From the NCBI GenBank assembly GCA_937871435.1, contig CALMQM010000025.1:1-64000 (forward strand): DNA of 64,000 nt, written 5' to 3'. Below are positions 18,903 to 28,043 of this stretch, one piece after another. The notes under the pieces were generated by a model that did not search any database, had not been told where the DNA came from, and saw only the letters and a program-made list of their open reading frames with translations. Each line of letters begins with the position of its first letter. The first letter of the stretch is position 1. Origin of the DNA: an uncultured Bacteroidota bacterium (GTDB taxonomy: Bacteria > Bacteroidota > Bacteroidia > AKYH767-A > 2013-40CM-41-45). Made by a program: the position numbers and the translations under genes.

Positions 18903-20177
18903 TTAATTCTGAAGCGGTAATTTCATTCTGTTCCGTTCCCTGAGGTAAAAAATCAGGATGAACGCGAACCATACAAAGTTGCCGATAATTGTTCCATAAG
19001 CCGCGCCGATGGAACCAAAGTGGGGAACAAGCAGAAAACTTGCGCTGATACTGACAATGCTGCCGGCAACGATACTTGTGAATGTTTGACCGACTTTTTT
19101 CCGGAATAAAAGCAACAAGGCTGTTATCTGGGCAAGCACACTGAGGGAAGTGCCGGTGACCATTATGGGAATCAATGGAAGTGAACCGGAGAAAGAAGGA
19201 TCGATCATGTATTTGGCGAGTGTCAGAACAACAAAACTCATGATGCCAAAGAATACAATTACTCCGGGATAGAGGTAGGTGAGTTTTTGGGAGTAATTTC
19301 CTTCTGAAAATTGTTTCAATGTACGCGGGTTGTTCGCATTCAAAAAAGGCTGTATGATGAGCGGATCAAAAATGGAGGTGAATTTAATGGCAAGGGAATA
19401 CAATCCCACTTCGGCGAGAGTTCCGTAATGCAACAGGATCCATCGGTTGGCGCTGTTTAATAACCAATACGACAATGCGCCGGGAATGAATGGTAAACTC
19501 AGGCGAAGGATGTTTTTTACCTGTGAAATGCTGATGGAAAAAACAAAATCGCGGAACTGATTCCGGATGCTGCTGCTGATAATGATGAGGGAAATGACGG
19601 TACAGATTAAGTTGGCCCAGATGATGCCGGCGATTCCTGTTCTCAGATAATACACAAATAAAATGTTCAGCGACATGGACAATACTCCCAGCACAATCTG
19701 AAGAATTGTCACACGCTTGACTTTTTCGGATAATTTAAGGACAAGAATATAAATGCCCTGGAAAAAGTTCAGGTAAGAAGTGAAAATGCTGAAGTATACC
19801 AATACGATGCTGATGGAGCCCAGAAAAAATTCGTGGTTAAACCACAGAATAATTAAGGTAAGCAGGTATAAGATTCCGGAAATGCTCAGGTAAATCGATA
19901 AGACTGAATTCATCAGACGCACCCGGCTTTGGCTGTCTTTCTGATGAAAAAAATCCATATACAGAAAATTGAATAATCCGAGAGAACAAACAATTTCAAG
20001 AATGGAAGTAAATGTGTTGAGCAGTTCAAGATGCCCATAATCCTCAGGGCGCAGGAGACGTGTATACAAGGGAATGAGAAAAAAGGAGATCCCTTTCAGA
20101 AACAAAGCTCCAAACCCATAAATGAGTGTGTTGCGAAAAAGTACAGTCCGGAATTGTCTTTTAAGAAATGAAATCAC
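18903..20177 (-). CDS. Polysaccharide flippase (Wzx/MATE-like, MOP superfamily)
   Basis: Inner-membrane protein of 424 residues with about 12-14 helices. The opening (FRNTLIYGFGALFLKGISFF, then LIPLYTRLLRPEDYGHLELL) is characteristic of lipid-linked oligosaccharide flippases, and SLPFIPGALSYWLLNSANRW is the matching mid-protein segment. It probably flips a lipid-linked glycan to the periplasmic face. No glycosyltransferase genes are adjacent, so the pathway served is unknown. The start codon is GTG (20177); no ATG lies in the right place. A perfect 10-bp inverted repeat sits just upstream at 20194-20219. Confidence 0.88.
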   Translation of the reverse strand: MISFLKRQFRTVLFRNTLIYGFGALFLKGISFFLIPLYTRLLRPEDYGHLELLNTFTSILEIVCSLGLFNFLYMDFFHQKDSQSRVRLMNSVLSIYLSISGILYLLTLIILWFNHEFFLGSISIVLVYFSIFTSYLNFFQGIYILVLKLSEKVKRVTILQIVLGVLSMSLNILFVYYLRTGIAGIIWANLICTVISLIIISSSIRNQFRDFVFSISISQVKNILRLSLPFIPGALSYWLLNSANRWILLHYGTLAEVGLYSLAIKFTSIFDPLIIQPFLNANNPRTLKQFSEGNYSQKLTYLYPGVIVFFGIMSFVVLTLAKYMIDPSFSGSLPLIPIMVTGTSLSVLAQITALLLLFRKKVGQTFTSIVAGSIVSISASFLLVPHFGSIGAAYGTIIGNFVWFAFILIFYLRERNRMKLPLQN

Positions 20178-20193
20178 CTTGCCTGAATTGCCT

Positions 20194-20219
20194 TCAAAGA
20201 AAAGATTATTTTTCTTTGA
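20194..20219. other. AT-rich inverted repeat upstream of the flippase gene
   Basis: Perfect 10-bp arms (20194-20203 and 20210-20219) around a 6-base loop, 17 bases before the flippase GTG. There is no T tract after it on the minus strand, so it is more likely a leader structure or operator than a terminator. Confidence 0.35.
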
Positions 20220-20429
20220 TAGACCGGGCCGGGTGAATCATTAATCAACAAAGACTTATTTAATTTGAGGATATAGCTTTTTATCTGCGAACACAACAAC
20301 ATCTTCGATTGTATTTCATCAGATTGTTAAAAGGAATAAGCCACAGAGGGAAGGAAGGCAGAAAGTATGGTATACACTTCTCTCCATGAAATGAATTACC
20401 AATGTGTTGATTGAAAATAACTGGTTCTT

Positions 20430-22055
20430 TTACTCGCCGGGCGAATTATAATTTCCCCCTACAAAAATTTTCTTCTGAACAGCGTTTATTCCATCGGAGA
20501 TGCTTAGGACATACATCCCTGTGGGAAGAGCAAGAGAGGGAATGAGGTATGAGTTTTTTCCGGCAATGGAAGAAACAGATTCCTGAAACAGATTTCTTCC
20601 TGTAAGATCAAAAAGAGAAAGATGTAGCGAAGCAGAAGTTTCCGTGTTATACTGTAATAAAATTTCTCCATGAGCATTAGGGCAAGCCGTAAATTCATTT
20701 ATGCCTGGAGATAGTTCCGGGACTCCAACACCGGATGGAGCGAGTTTAACAACCCAGGCATCCTGTGTGCCGGAAGGAGGATGCATACCATGTACATCTC
20801 CGTTGAATGATTTGGTATAACCAACTACGAGATAACCTCCGTCCGGTGTTTCAATTCCATCAAAGGCTTCATCTTCCAAATTTCCTCCCATACATTTACT
20901 CCATTGATAATTAAGAAGGCTATCGGTTTTTACTACCCACACATTGTTGTACAAGGAAGAGGTGTTGCAAAAAGGCATGGAGTCGCTACTGTATGACATA
21001 CCGGAAAGCAATACTCCTCCGTCAGAAGTAATGGAAGCAGAATTTGAATAATCCCAGTCACTTCCGCCAAAGGTATGTCTGTTGATGAGGTTGGTGCCAT
21101 TCGTTTGAAATAACCAGTAATCAGCAAGACCATGGTTGCCATACACATTCCCATTGTTGGATTCTACCACACCAGAAATGAGGAATGATCCGTTGTCTTT
21201 TTTCAAAATTCGTATAGCTCCATCAACCAGACTGCCTCCGAAACTGCTTTGTTGAAGAATATTTTGAGCGGGGTCGATTTTGACTAACCAGATATCGGAT
21301 TCACCATGATTGGATAACACATCGTGATCAGTAGAGCTGGTAGTCATCAAACACCAGAAAGTATTTGTATCCGTCTCCACAACAGATTTTGCAAAATCTA
21401 AATCTGTTCCGCCAAAAGTTTTCTGCCATTCCAGATTTCCAATGCTATCCAGTTTCACCACCCATGCGTCATAGGCCCCCCCCAAATAATTCGTGATGTC
21501 TCCGTCCCAAGAATCTGTTTCTGCGCAAAGGATGTATCCTCCATCCAGAGTTGGATGAATTTCGTATCCATAGTCGAGATTATTTCCACCAAGGCATTTT
21601 TGCCAGAGAAGATTTCCGCTACTGTCTGTCTTTACCACCCACACATCTGTTGTCCCAGTTAAGACTCCACCGCCATGAATACCTACCACATCTCCATCAT
21701 TTGAATTTGCTTCACCAATCATTATGGTTCCTCCATCAGAGGTGAGTTGAATATTTTTAGCGATTTCTATTCCCCATGTTCCGCCATATGTTTTCTCCCA
21801 AAGAATGGTACCAAATTCGTCAATCCGGATTAACCAAAAATGCTCGTAATTCCCTGAATGTATGCTTACATCCCCGTCGTTGGAGGTAGTGAAACCAGCA
21901 ATGTAATAACCGCCACCGGGTGCTCTGCAAACGGAATAAGCACCATCATCACCACTACCACCATAACAACGCGACCATTGGATGGAGGGGGCTTGTGAAT
22001 TTACCGAAAAAGCACCTAGTGAAATGATCAGTAAACCGAGGAAAAACTTTTTCAT
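20430..22055 (-). CDS. Secreted seven-repeat (probable beta-propeller) protein with T9SS sorting domain
   Basis: Exoprotein of 541 residues. After the signal peptide (ends near AFSVNSQA), seven repeats of about 60 residues fill residues 25-450. Each follows the pattern WxKxxGG, xxDxA, DGGYxxxG, SxDGDV, then WVVKxDxxGN. Repeats 4 to 6 are more diverged. Seven units strongly suggest a single seven-bladed propeller. The C-terminal 90 residues form a sorting domain ending KKIFVGG plus a seven-residue tail; its first strand reads FTACPNAHGEILLQYN, with Cys where most T9SS domains have Tyr. I cannot assign a ligand or activity. Confidence 0.82.
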   Translation of the reverse strand: MKKFFLGLLIISLGAFSVNSQAPSIQWSRCYGGSGDDGAYSVCRAPGGGYYIAGFTTSNDGDVSIHSGNYEHFWLIRIDEFGTILWEKTYGGTWGIEIAKNIQLTSDGGTIMIGEANSNDGDVVGIHGGGVLTGTTDVWVVKTDSSGNLLWQKCLGGNNLDYGYEIHPTLDGGYILCAETDSWDGDITNYLGGAYDAWVVKLDSIGNLEWQKTFGGTDLDFAKSVVETDTNTFWCLMTTSSTDHDVLSNHGESDIWLVKIDPAQNILQQSSFGGSLVDGAIRILKKDNGSFLISGVVESNNGNVYGNHGLADYWLFQTNGTNLINRHTFGGSDWDYSNSASITSDGGVLLSGMSYSSDSMPFCNTSSLYNNVWVVKTDSLLNYQWSKCMGGNLEDEAFDGIETPDGGYLVVGYTKSFNGDVHGMHPPSGTQDAWVVKLAPSGVGVPELSPGINEFTACPNAHGEILLQYNTETSASLHLSLFDLTGRNLFQESVSSIAGKNSYLIPSLALPTGMYVLSISDGINAVQKKIFVGGNYNSPGE

Positions 22056-22188
22056 TGCTAATTCAATTTAGTGAATTTTCCTGTAAAGTTGTTTTGAATA
22101 ATTGGTGATATCAAAAAATGCATATGTAAATATCGCTATTTTGAAGGTCAATGATATTGCTTGGGATGAATTTTATTTACCAAAATAT

Positions 22189-23772
22189 TTAATAAGCAAT
22201 CAAAATCAGGCGCGACAAATTCTCTTCACCGGAATTGCATTGCAGGAAATAGATTCCTTTAGTCGGATGACCAATTTCTTTTTCAAATGAGTTTTCTCCC
22301 GATTGACTTTGGTCTGAAAAACTTTGTAATTGCTTTCCCGATAAATCATACAAAGTAAAATCCACTTTTCCGGAATTTATACCGGAGTAGTGAATGTACA
22401 GGATATCGTTTTCAACGTATGCATGTAAAGAGGAGGAATTTTCTTTCAGTTCGTCCAGACCATTGGGAAGACATGGATCCGACTCAATCGGAGTTATCAT
22501 AGAAGAACTGAAGTTATTCAATGAAAATGCTGCTGCAGAAACGTTGGATGTTTGTTGCGTGAAACCGGTACTGTCGTAGGTGATTAAATTCAGTTCGGAA
22601 ACATTGAGGGAAGATTCGTTGCAGACTCCGTGAAAAGTTGAATCTGTTTTCAACAGATATGTGGAGTTGAATCCATTGCCATCCGGTGTTTTTGCGGTAA
22701 TCAGAATTGAACCATCGCTGCAGGTTGTAGCGTCAATTCCATCCAAACCGAAAACCGGTTCTGAATACGACGGAGTGAAGAGTACATGTCCGCCTGAATC
22801 AAGGATGCACGTAAAAGCTGTTTCAGGACCTGATGATGGAAGATTGTATCCTGTCAACACAATGTTCGAATTCATCGCAACCGTAGCGCTATACATTGTA
22901 AAAATATCAGATGTCTGATACACATTCATCCATGCAGAACTGCCATTTGGATTCACTTTAATCAGATAAGGATAAGAAGCAAAGAATGGAACCTGTTGGG
23001 TTGCTACACCCGCGATCAGAATGGATTGATCCGGGAGTTCCATCGCTGAAAGTGTACTCATCGTGAAAGAAGAATCGCCTGTTTGCAAAGCCCACAATGG
23101 ATTTCCTGAAGGATCAGTCACAAGTACCCCAACCTGGTTTCGCTGATGTGTTCCCAGATTCATGCTTACAGGTCCGGTGAAAAGACGGTTGTCATTACGA
23201 AGTAGTAGTCCTGTGTTAAATACAACCGGGTGATTATTGATTTCGTATTCATCCGCCCTGTGTACATTTCCTGAGAGATCGGTCTCCACTATAATTCCTT
23301 TGTTGAATTGTGACAAATAACCCATCATCACATTGTGATTAGAGCCATTGGAGAATATCCCATTAAATGATGCATAGGAACTGAATGTATATTCGGTTGT
23401 AGACAAAATATTTCCCGAGCTGTCGAGCAAAATATACACCGGATCACTAAAATTATATACACCCGAAACGCCGATTTGATTATTGCTATGTAATGTGAAA
23501 TCAGTAAAATCCATGAAGCCGACGCAATCATGTTTTTTATACCAATTTGTGATTCCATTTGGAAAACAATTCATCACATGAAGTTGAGGCGCCGTTGCTC
23601 CAAGGTTATTGTAGGATGTAAGCGTCAGAAAAGAGCCGTTGTTTAATTCCACAGATTTCAACATGGAATAATAAATGGAGTCTCTGACTAAATATTTTCT
23701 TTGAAATTTATTTTGTGCTTGAGCACGAACAACAATACCAGTAAAAAGAATCAGGTAAATAAAGTTTTTCAT
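22189..23772 (-). CDS. Secreted protein of unknown function with T9SS sorting domain
   Basis: Exoprotein of 527 residues with a signal peptide (ending VVRAQAQ). The body is beta-rich and weakly repetitive: segments such as ILLDSSGNIL, IIVETDLSGNV, VLVTDPSGNPLWAL and LIKVNPNGSSAWM recur about every 55-60 residues, resembling a degenerate version of the seven-repeat protein next door. The C-terminal 75 residues are a sorting domain (LYDLSGKQLQSFS; GIYFLQCNSGEENLSRLIL). The neighbouring order, orientation and repeat style suggest the two proteins are distant paralogues. Confidence 0.75.
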   Translation of the reverse strand: MKNFIYLILFTGIVVRAQAQNKFQRKYLVRDSIYYSMLKSVELNNGSFLTLTSYNNLGATAPQLHVMNCFPNGITNWYKKHDCVGFMDFTDFTLHSNNQIGVSGVYNFSDPVYILLDSSGNILSTTEYTFSSYASFNGIFSNGSNHNVMMGYLSQFNKGIIVETDLSGNVHRADEYEINNHPVVFNTGLLLRNDNRLFTGPVSMNLGTHQRNQVGVLVTDPSGNPLWALQTGDSSFTMSTLSAMELPDQSILIAGVATQQVPFFASYPYLIKVNPNGSSAWMNVYQTSDIFTMYSATVAMNSNIVLTGYNLPSSGPETAFTCILDSGGHVLFTPSYSEPVFGLDGIDATTCSDGSILITAKTPDGNGFNSTYLLKTDSTFHGVCNESSLNVSELNLITYDSTGFTQQTSNVSAAAFSLNNFSSSMITPIESDPCLPNGLDELKENSSSLHAYVENDILYIHYSGINSGKVDFTLYDLSGKQLQSFSDQSQSGENSFEKEIGHPTKGIYFLQCNSGEENLSRLILIAY

Positions 23773-23982
23773 AAATAATATTTTTCAAGATGGCAATGAG
23801 TCCGGATGCTCTGACAGTTTAGTGTTATCCGTTAATCAATATTACATTAGAAAGGTAAATAAAAATATAGAAAGTTGTCACTGTAGAAATATCTCAAACC
23901 CAATCAGGATTTGAGTTTAACCGCGAAAAATTAGTGAAGGAGAATGGATTATTACCGTAATAATAAAAAATTTCAAATAGAA

Positions 23983-24426
23983 TCAGCGATGAATACTAAT
24001 TGCTGATGTGCTCACAGTATTGCTTGAGTGTCCCTGACGATCCACGACATATACATTGAAGCTTACATTTTGTGAAGTTAAAGAAGTATCCGTAATTCCC
24101 TGTCCGCCGATGTCGATATTAATTGTCCCGGTGATTGGAACAGAAGATGATGCCGGAGCGAGTTGTTGAATCCGGTAACCGGAAGTGATGCCAATTCTGT
24201 TGTCAGTAACAAAACAGTTTTTTACTCCGGAAGTATTTTCACCCAGATCGCCGTCGCCATCAGTGTATTTAATTGTGATTGTTACAGCCTGTGTGTATTC
24301 TGTCACTGAACCCGGACTGACAGAAACAATTTCAATCGAAGGGATTGGGTCAAATTCGATCGTTTCTTTCTTGCATGACAAGAACAGAAGCACACCAAAA
24401 AGCATTAATCTTCCTTTATTGTACAT
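23983..24426 (-). CDS. Lipoprotein with Ig-like fold, last gene of the DUF1501/cytochrome operon
   Basis: A 147-residue lipoprotein. The ATG at 24426 is chosen because it gives a standard signal (MYNKGRLMLFGVLLFLSC, lipidated Cys at 18), whereas the longer frame adds 26 non-signal residues. The mature part has one beta-sandwich-like region with IKYTDGDGDLGENTSG, a Ca-binding-looking Asp/Gly loop, and ends with VYVVDRQGHSSNTVST. It overlaps the end of the cytochrome-like gene by 11 bases, so it is translationally coupled. No function is known; an accessory surface lipoprotein is the cautious reading. Confidence 0.72.
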   Translation of the reverse strand: MYNKGRLMLFGVLLFLSCKKETIEFDPIPSIEIVSVSPGSVTEYTQAVTITIKYTDGDGDLGENTSGVKNCFVTDNRIGITSGYRIQQLAPASSSVPITGTINIDIGGQGITDTSLTSQNVSFNVYVVDRQGHSSNTVSTSAISIHR

Positions 24427-25342
24427 AGAAAGAAAAATATGTTTTATAATAATCGGGCGAATCAAAACGCGGGAACTCTGTGTTGTTACTGTGATGTCCG
24501 TCATTCACGTATATTCGGAAATACACAATAGTTCCGGCCGGCCAGTTTACAGATGGTAAGATGGCCAGCCATGCTGAGTACGGGGACAGATAAGTGCTTG
24601 CGACAAGTACTGAAGAGTTGCTGAAGTCATCTTTATCAAGTGAAAAATGAATTTCTTTCACTGTGAATTGTGACGGATCAGTAGCTGAGGTTCCATCCGC
24701 TGTATCAGTAGTGATAAATGCAATTTGCATTGCACTTCCGGCAGCGACCAGGAATGGGTTGATCGGATTCCCATTGAGGCGGTTAGTATCAAGCTGGTTC
24801 CAGTTTAGATCGAATGCAGCAAAACCTGTGACATTGGGAGGGAGGTTTGGTTTTACCGCTACCACTCCATTCATATCCGGACAGCCGGCGTTGATCCAGT
24901 TCTTTACGTGATCAATATCAGATGCAGACAACCTGATTCCATTGGATGGCATGTATTCGGTTGTGGAAGTGGTGAGTCTTTCTATCAGCCAGGAATCAGC
25001 TACATTGTTGGGAATTGTCCGGTAATTGAAAAACCTGGCGGAGTCAAGAGTCAGTTTGTTAACCGGCTGATACACCAAAGTGGAATAAGAAGATTCGATG
25101 GTCCGGAAATCAGGTTCGAAAGTACCGTCATGGCAACCCGGGTTGTTACATTTCACGGAGAAAATATTTTTGTAGAGTCCTGCAATGGAATTCGGATCCG
25201 GATTTTCGGGTGTAGTAGTGGTAGAGGAATGATCAATAGAATCAAATGGATTGACCGGTTCTTCATCATTCTTGCAAGCATTCACAAGTGAGATGCTTAT
25301 CAACAATAGAACGAAGCAGGATATGTTTTTTAATCTGATCAT
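24416..25342 (-). CDS. Lipoprotein with atypical CX4CH cytochrome c-like motif
   Basis: A 308-residue lipoprotein (lipobox LVNAC, Cys23). Residues 60-71 read IFSVKCNNPGCH, a haem-attachment-like motif with four residues between the cysteines (C65, C70, H71) instead of two. A Met-Pro segment (EYMPSNGIRLSASDIDHVKN, near residue 130-150) could supply the distal haem ligand as in class I cytochromes c. The C-terminal half (about 165-308) is beta-rich and unassigned. It overlaps the DUF1501 gene by 4 bases and the next lipoprotein gene by 11. An electron-transfer or sensing role is inferred; haem binding is unproven. Confidence 0.75.
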   Translation of the reverse strand: MIRLKNISCFVLLLISISLVNACKNDEEPVNPFDSIDHSSTTTTPENPDPNSIAGLYKNIFSVKCNNPGCHDGTFEPDFRTIESSYSTLVYQPVNKLTLDSARFFNYRTIPNNVADSWLIERLTTSTTEYMPSNGIRLSASDIDHVKNWINAGCPDMNGVVAVKPNLPPNVTGFAAFDLNWNQLDTNRLNGNPINPFLVAAGSAMQIAFITTDTADGTSATDPSQFTVKEIHFSLDKDDFSNSSVLVASTYLSPYSAWLAILPSVNWPAGTIVYFRIYVNDGHHSNNTEFPRFDSPDYYKTYFSFYVQ

Positions 25343-26688
25343 ACGAATGCGGCCTGAAGCTGGCAGGTGGACCAGGGTTTAACTCCATATGTTCCGGGCA
25401 TGTCTGAATCAAATCCGAGAAGGTTAGCGATGGCGGGAACTATTTCTGTGCTTTCTCCCATGATGGTGGAGATCGTTTGATTTTGAACGACAACATTCGG
25501 CGGACCAACGACGAGACAGAAAATTTCTCTTGCCATATTGAGATTCGGATCACCGGTAAAATTTGGATCGGTAGGAGCAGTGTGATCGAGTGCGCGCCGA
25601 CCGAATGCATCCACTGAAGTGTTCGGATAAAAATTTCTTCCGTGTTCCGGCGCGATGATGAGTACGGTATCATCGGCCATTCCCGGAGTAGACTGAATAG
25701 TTTTCCAGAGTTGAGCTACCGCGAAATCCGCTTTCCGGAGATTGTTCGCGTATTGTGAAAACTGAAAATGACACACATCTACATCCTGCATATTCACCAC
25801 GAGAAGTTCAGGAGTGAAGGTGCGAATGATCTCTTCCGCGAAAAGAATATTGTACATGTCATTGTTCATCGCTCCTCCTGCGTTCCATGAATTGAGAAAA
25901 GCGGAGTTTTGCGCTTTGGTATACAGATCAGTAATAAAGTTTTGAAGTGTAGCTCTGTCTGAATCGCTATTGGTAATTCCTCCGGAACCGTCGCTATAGG
26001 AATGATTGAACATTCCGTTCACAAAACGACGAATGTTGTTGACGGCAGCTTCCTCCTGGCTGTTGAATGTTCTTGGATTTCCCAAAACGTCATAACCTTG
26101 AGGACTGATGAGTGAAGTGGGGGAAATAAAATTTGCTCCGTATGAAGCACCGTAAGCATTGGAAGAGGAATAATTTAAGGCGGGATATGGTCCGAGTGTA
26201 TTGGCTACCCACCAGCATTTCAATGCGCTTTGCTGAGGGGAGTTGTGTTTTCTGTAATATTCAAAAATGGTGGGCTTCCGTGGATGTTCACGCAGATTCA
26301 AATCCACATCCACATAATTTCCGGTTAATGCAACTGTGTGTCCGTTATAATGCCCTGTCGGTCCGTTGTAGTAACGAAATTCTTTAAACAGTGTCCCATA
26401 ATTTTGCAACGGCATTGGGAGGGGAGAAGGAGGAAGAGCTTCCATCGCGCCCAGAATATCGGGTGAAATGGATCCGCCTCCGTTCAGCAAATTCGGCATC
26501 AGGTTTCCATCGTTCATGTGCACGGACTCCAGGTTTCTGACACCGCCGGCGTAGAGGCAAAATACCACGTGATTTACTTTTCTTGCTCCTGTTGCTGCAA
26601 ACAAACTACCTGAACGCAGCAGGTAAGGTGCTGCAAGAACACCGGCTCCGGCGAGAGTAGATTTTTTTATAAAGTCCCTTCTTTTCAT
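25339..26688 (-). CDS. Tat-exported DUF1501 protein (alkaline phosphatase/sulfatase-like superfamily)
   Basis: A 449-residue protein starting MKRRDFIKKS, a twin-arginine export signal, with an Ala/Gly-rich hydrophobic core to about residue 33. The body matches DUF1501 by eye: VVFCLYAGGVRNLESVHM, MPNLL, GPTGHYNGHTVALTG, VVNMQDVDVCHFQFSQY and VLIIAPEHGRNFYPN, the last carrying the metal-ligand-like Glu-His pair of the alkaline phosphatase fold. In Planctomycetota, DUF1501 proteins pair with large cytochrome/DUF1549 proteins; here the partner is the CX4CH lipoprotein, overlapped by 4 bases. The substrate is unknown. Confidence 0.83.
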   Translation of the reverse strand: MKRRDFIKKSTLAGAGVLAAPYLLRSGSLFAATGARKVNHVVFCLYAGGVRNLESVHMNDGNLMPNLLNGGGSISPDILGAMEALPPSPLPMPLQNYGTLFKEFRYYNGPTGHYNGHTVALTGNYVDVDLNLREHPRKPTIFEYYRKHNSPQQSALKCWWVANTLGPYPALNYSSSNAYGASYGANFISPTSLISPQGYDVLGNPRTFNSQEEAAVNNIRRFVNGMFNHSYSDGSGGITNSDSDRATLQNFITDLYTKAQNSAFLNSWNAGGAMNNDMYNILFAEEIIRTFTPELLVVNMQDVDVCHFQFSQYANNLRKADFAVAQLWKTIQSTPGMADDTVLIIAPEHGRNFYPNTSVDAFGRRALDHTAPTDPNFTGDPNLNMAREIFCLVVGPPNVVVQNQTISTIMGESTEIVPAIANLLGFDSDMPGTYGVKPWSTCQLQAAFV

Positions 26689-26700
26689 GATTCAGTTAGC

Positions 26701-27183
26701 TCAGTAGAAACGGTATTCGTCGGAAGTCATCAGCGTATAATACACAATAAGCGGAGTGATGGAGGCATCCTGTCGTATGGTTGATTTCCAGGTGTACACT
26801 TCAAATTCTGATGGTTCTCTGTTGTAAAATTTTTTGTAGGCTTTTGAAATGAAGGCGGAAGTATCGCCATTGACTACAAGTGAATCGGGAACAATTGCTG
26901 TGCTGTCATTCAGAAAATTGCGGATGATGCGGTCTTCAATTACTTTTTCATCACCGAAAGAGCTGTAAGCAATACTCAGGTTTACAAGCCGGCTTTGAGG
27001 AATCTGAACTCCGAAAACATCCGCATAAGCGATAGAAATAAATTCAGAGGTAGTCTTCTGTGTGTTTTTATCTCCGCCATTTCCGGAAATGTTCACAGGA
27101 TCCACTTCATACTCATACTTTTTGTCCTTGGTACAGGCAAAAAGGAAAGTGAAAAGAAGGCTATAGAGAAATATCTTTTTCAT
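26701..27183 (-). CDS. Lipoprotein of unknown function, operon partner of the DUF1501 protein
   Basis: A 160-residue lipoprotein (lipobox LFTFLFAC, Cys17). The mature part is mostly helical, with SKAYKKFYNREPSEFEVYTW (about 112-131), which resembles the Y-x-x-x-x-x-R-x-P-x-x-x-E repeat seen twice in the preceding lipoprotein. It overlaps that gene by 4 bases and ends 12 bases before the DUF1501 gene. The two lipoproteins are probably paralogues that together replace the DUF1549-type partner in this operon. No enzymatic motif seen. Confidence 0.72.
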   Translation of the reverse strand: MKKIFLYSLLFTFLFACTKDKKYEYEVDPVNISGNGGDKNTQKTTSEFISIAYADVFGVQIPQSRLVNLSIAYSSFGDEKVIEDRIIRNFLNDSTAIVPDSLVVNGDTSAFISKAYKKFYNREPSEFEVYTWKSTIRQDASITPLIVYYTLMTSDEYRFY

Positions 27184-28043
27184 TCGATTCCGATAAATTC
27201 ATTGGTAGAAAGTATGTCTTTCTGCACAGCGGTATAATCACCCGTGGAGCTGTACTTTTGTGTACCCTTCAGCATTTCATCTGAATTGGGATCGCGGTTG
27301 AGAAATTTTCGATACAATAATACAACTTGACTTTCGTAGTAATTGCTTGCATGGGTGAGAATGTCGAGATAGTCATTTTTGGTTGAACCACTTTCCAGAA
27401 ACAAAATCGCGTTGATTCCTCCAACCATATTAATTCCATTCTGTTGCTCGGATCCGGTTGGATTTCTGTTGATCAAATGCTGGAAAGTAGAAATCACAAA
27501 ATTAGCTGCACCCATATTAATCTGATCATAGAGGTAATTGTTACACATCCTGCGTTGCAATTCATCTATGTTTATGGTACCTGAAATGAATTCCGGGAAA
27601 GCATTTCTCAGTGAGATCAATCTGTCTTGCTCCATATGAATATATGGCCATGAAGCCTGGTTAGAGGTATCATTCAGCGCGTTTTGAAAAATCGTAATCC
27701 ACAAAGTAAATTCTGATGTGTCGATATTATTCAGAAGATCAATTTTGCTTTGGTTATAAAGCGTGGCAGCGTAGGAAGCATCAGAAAAAACATCCTGCAG
27801 GAAATTTTGTCTGGATGTACTGTCAACACCTGCATCCATCAAGGATTGACGGGCTGAGTTGAATTCGGTTTCATCGGGTTCACGACCAAGTGTGAGGATG
27901 TATGTGCGATTGATATAATTTTCAACAACAACGGGTTCGATAGTATAATCCTCCGGTGGTTGATTGTTTCCAACGGTTACAAGCTCCTCCTTTTTACAGG
28001 AAAAAAGCATGGTGAGAAGTAGAAAAATATAGATCCGCTTCAT
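27180..28043 (-). CDS. Lipoprotein with repeated GRxPD-type helical motifs, first gene of the DUF1501 operon
   Basis: A 287-residue lipoprotein (lipobox LLTMLFSC, Cys16). All-helical by composition. Three related motifs recur: NRTYILTLGREPDETEF (about 45-61), HLINRNPTGSE (about 190-205) and LLYRKFLNRDPNSDEM (about 243-258). They recall the Y-x-x-x-L-G-R-x-P-D pattern of DUF4214-like and DUF1549-like helical domains, but I cannot confirm membership. It leads a run of five tightly packed genes on the minus strand (28,043 to 23,983). Confidence 0.72.
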   Translation of the reverse strand: MKRIYIFLLLTMLFSCKKEELVTVGNNQPPEDYTIEPVVVENYINRTYILTLGREPDETEFNSARQSLMDAGVDSTSRQNFLQDVFSDASYAATLYNQSKIDLLNNIDTSEFTLWITIFQNALNDTSNQASWPYIHMEQDRLISLRNAFPEFISGTINIDELQRRMCNNYLYDQINMGAANFVISTFQHLINRNPTGSEQQNGINMVGGINAILFLESGSTKNDYLDILTHASNYYESQVVLLYRKFLNRDPNSDEMLKGTQKYSSTGDYTAVQKDILSTNEFIGIE

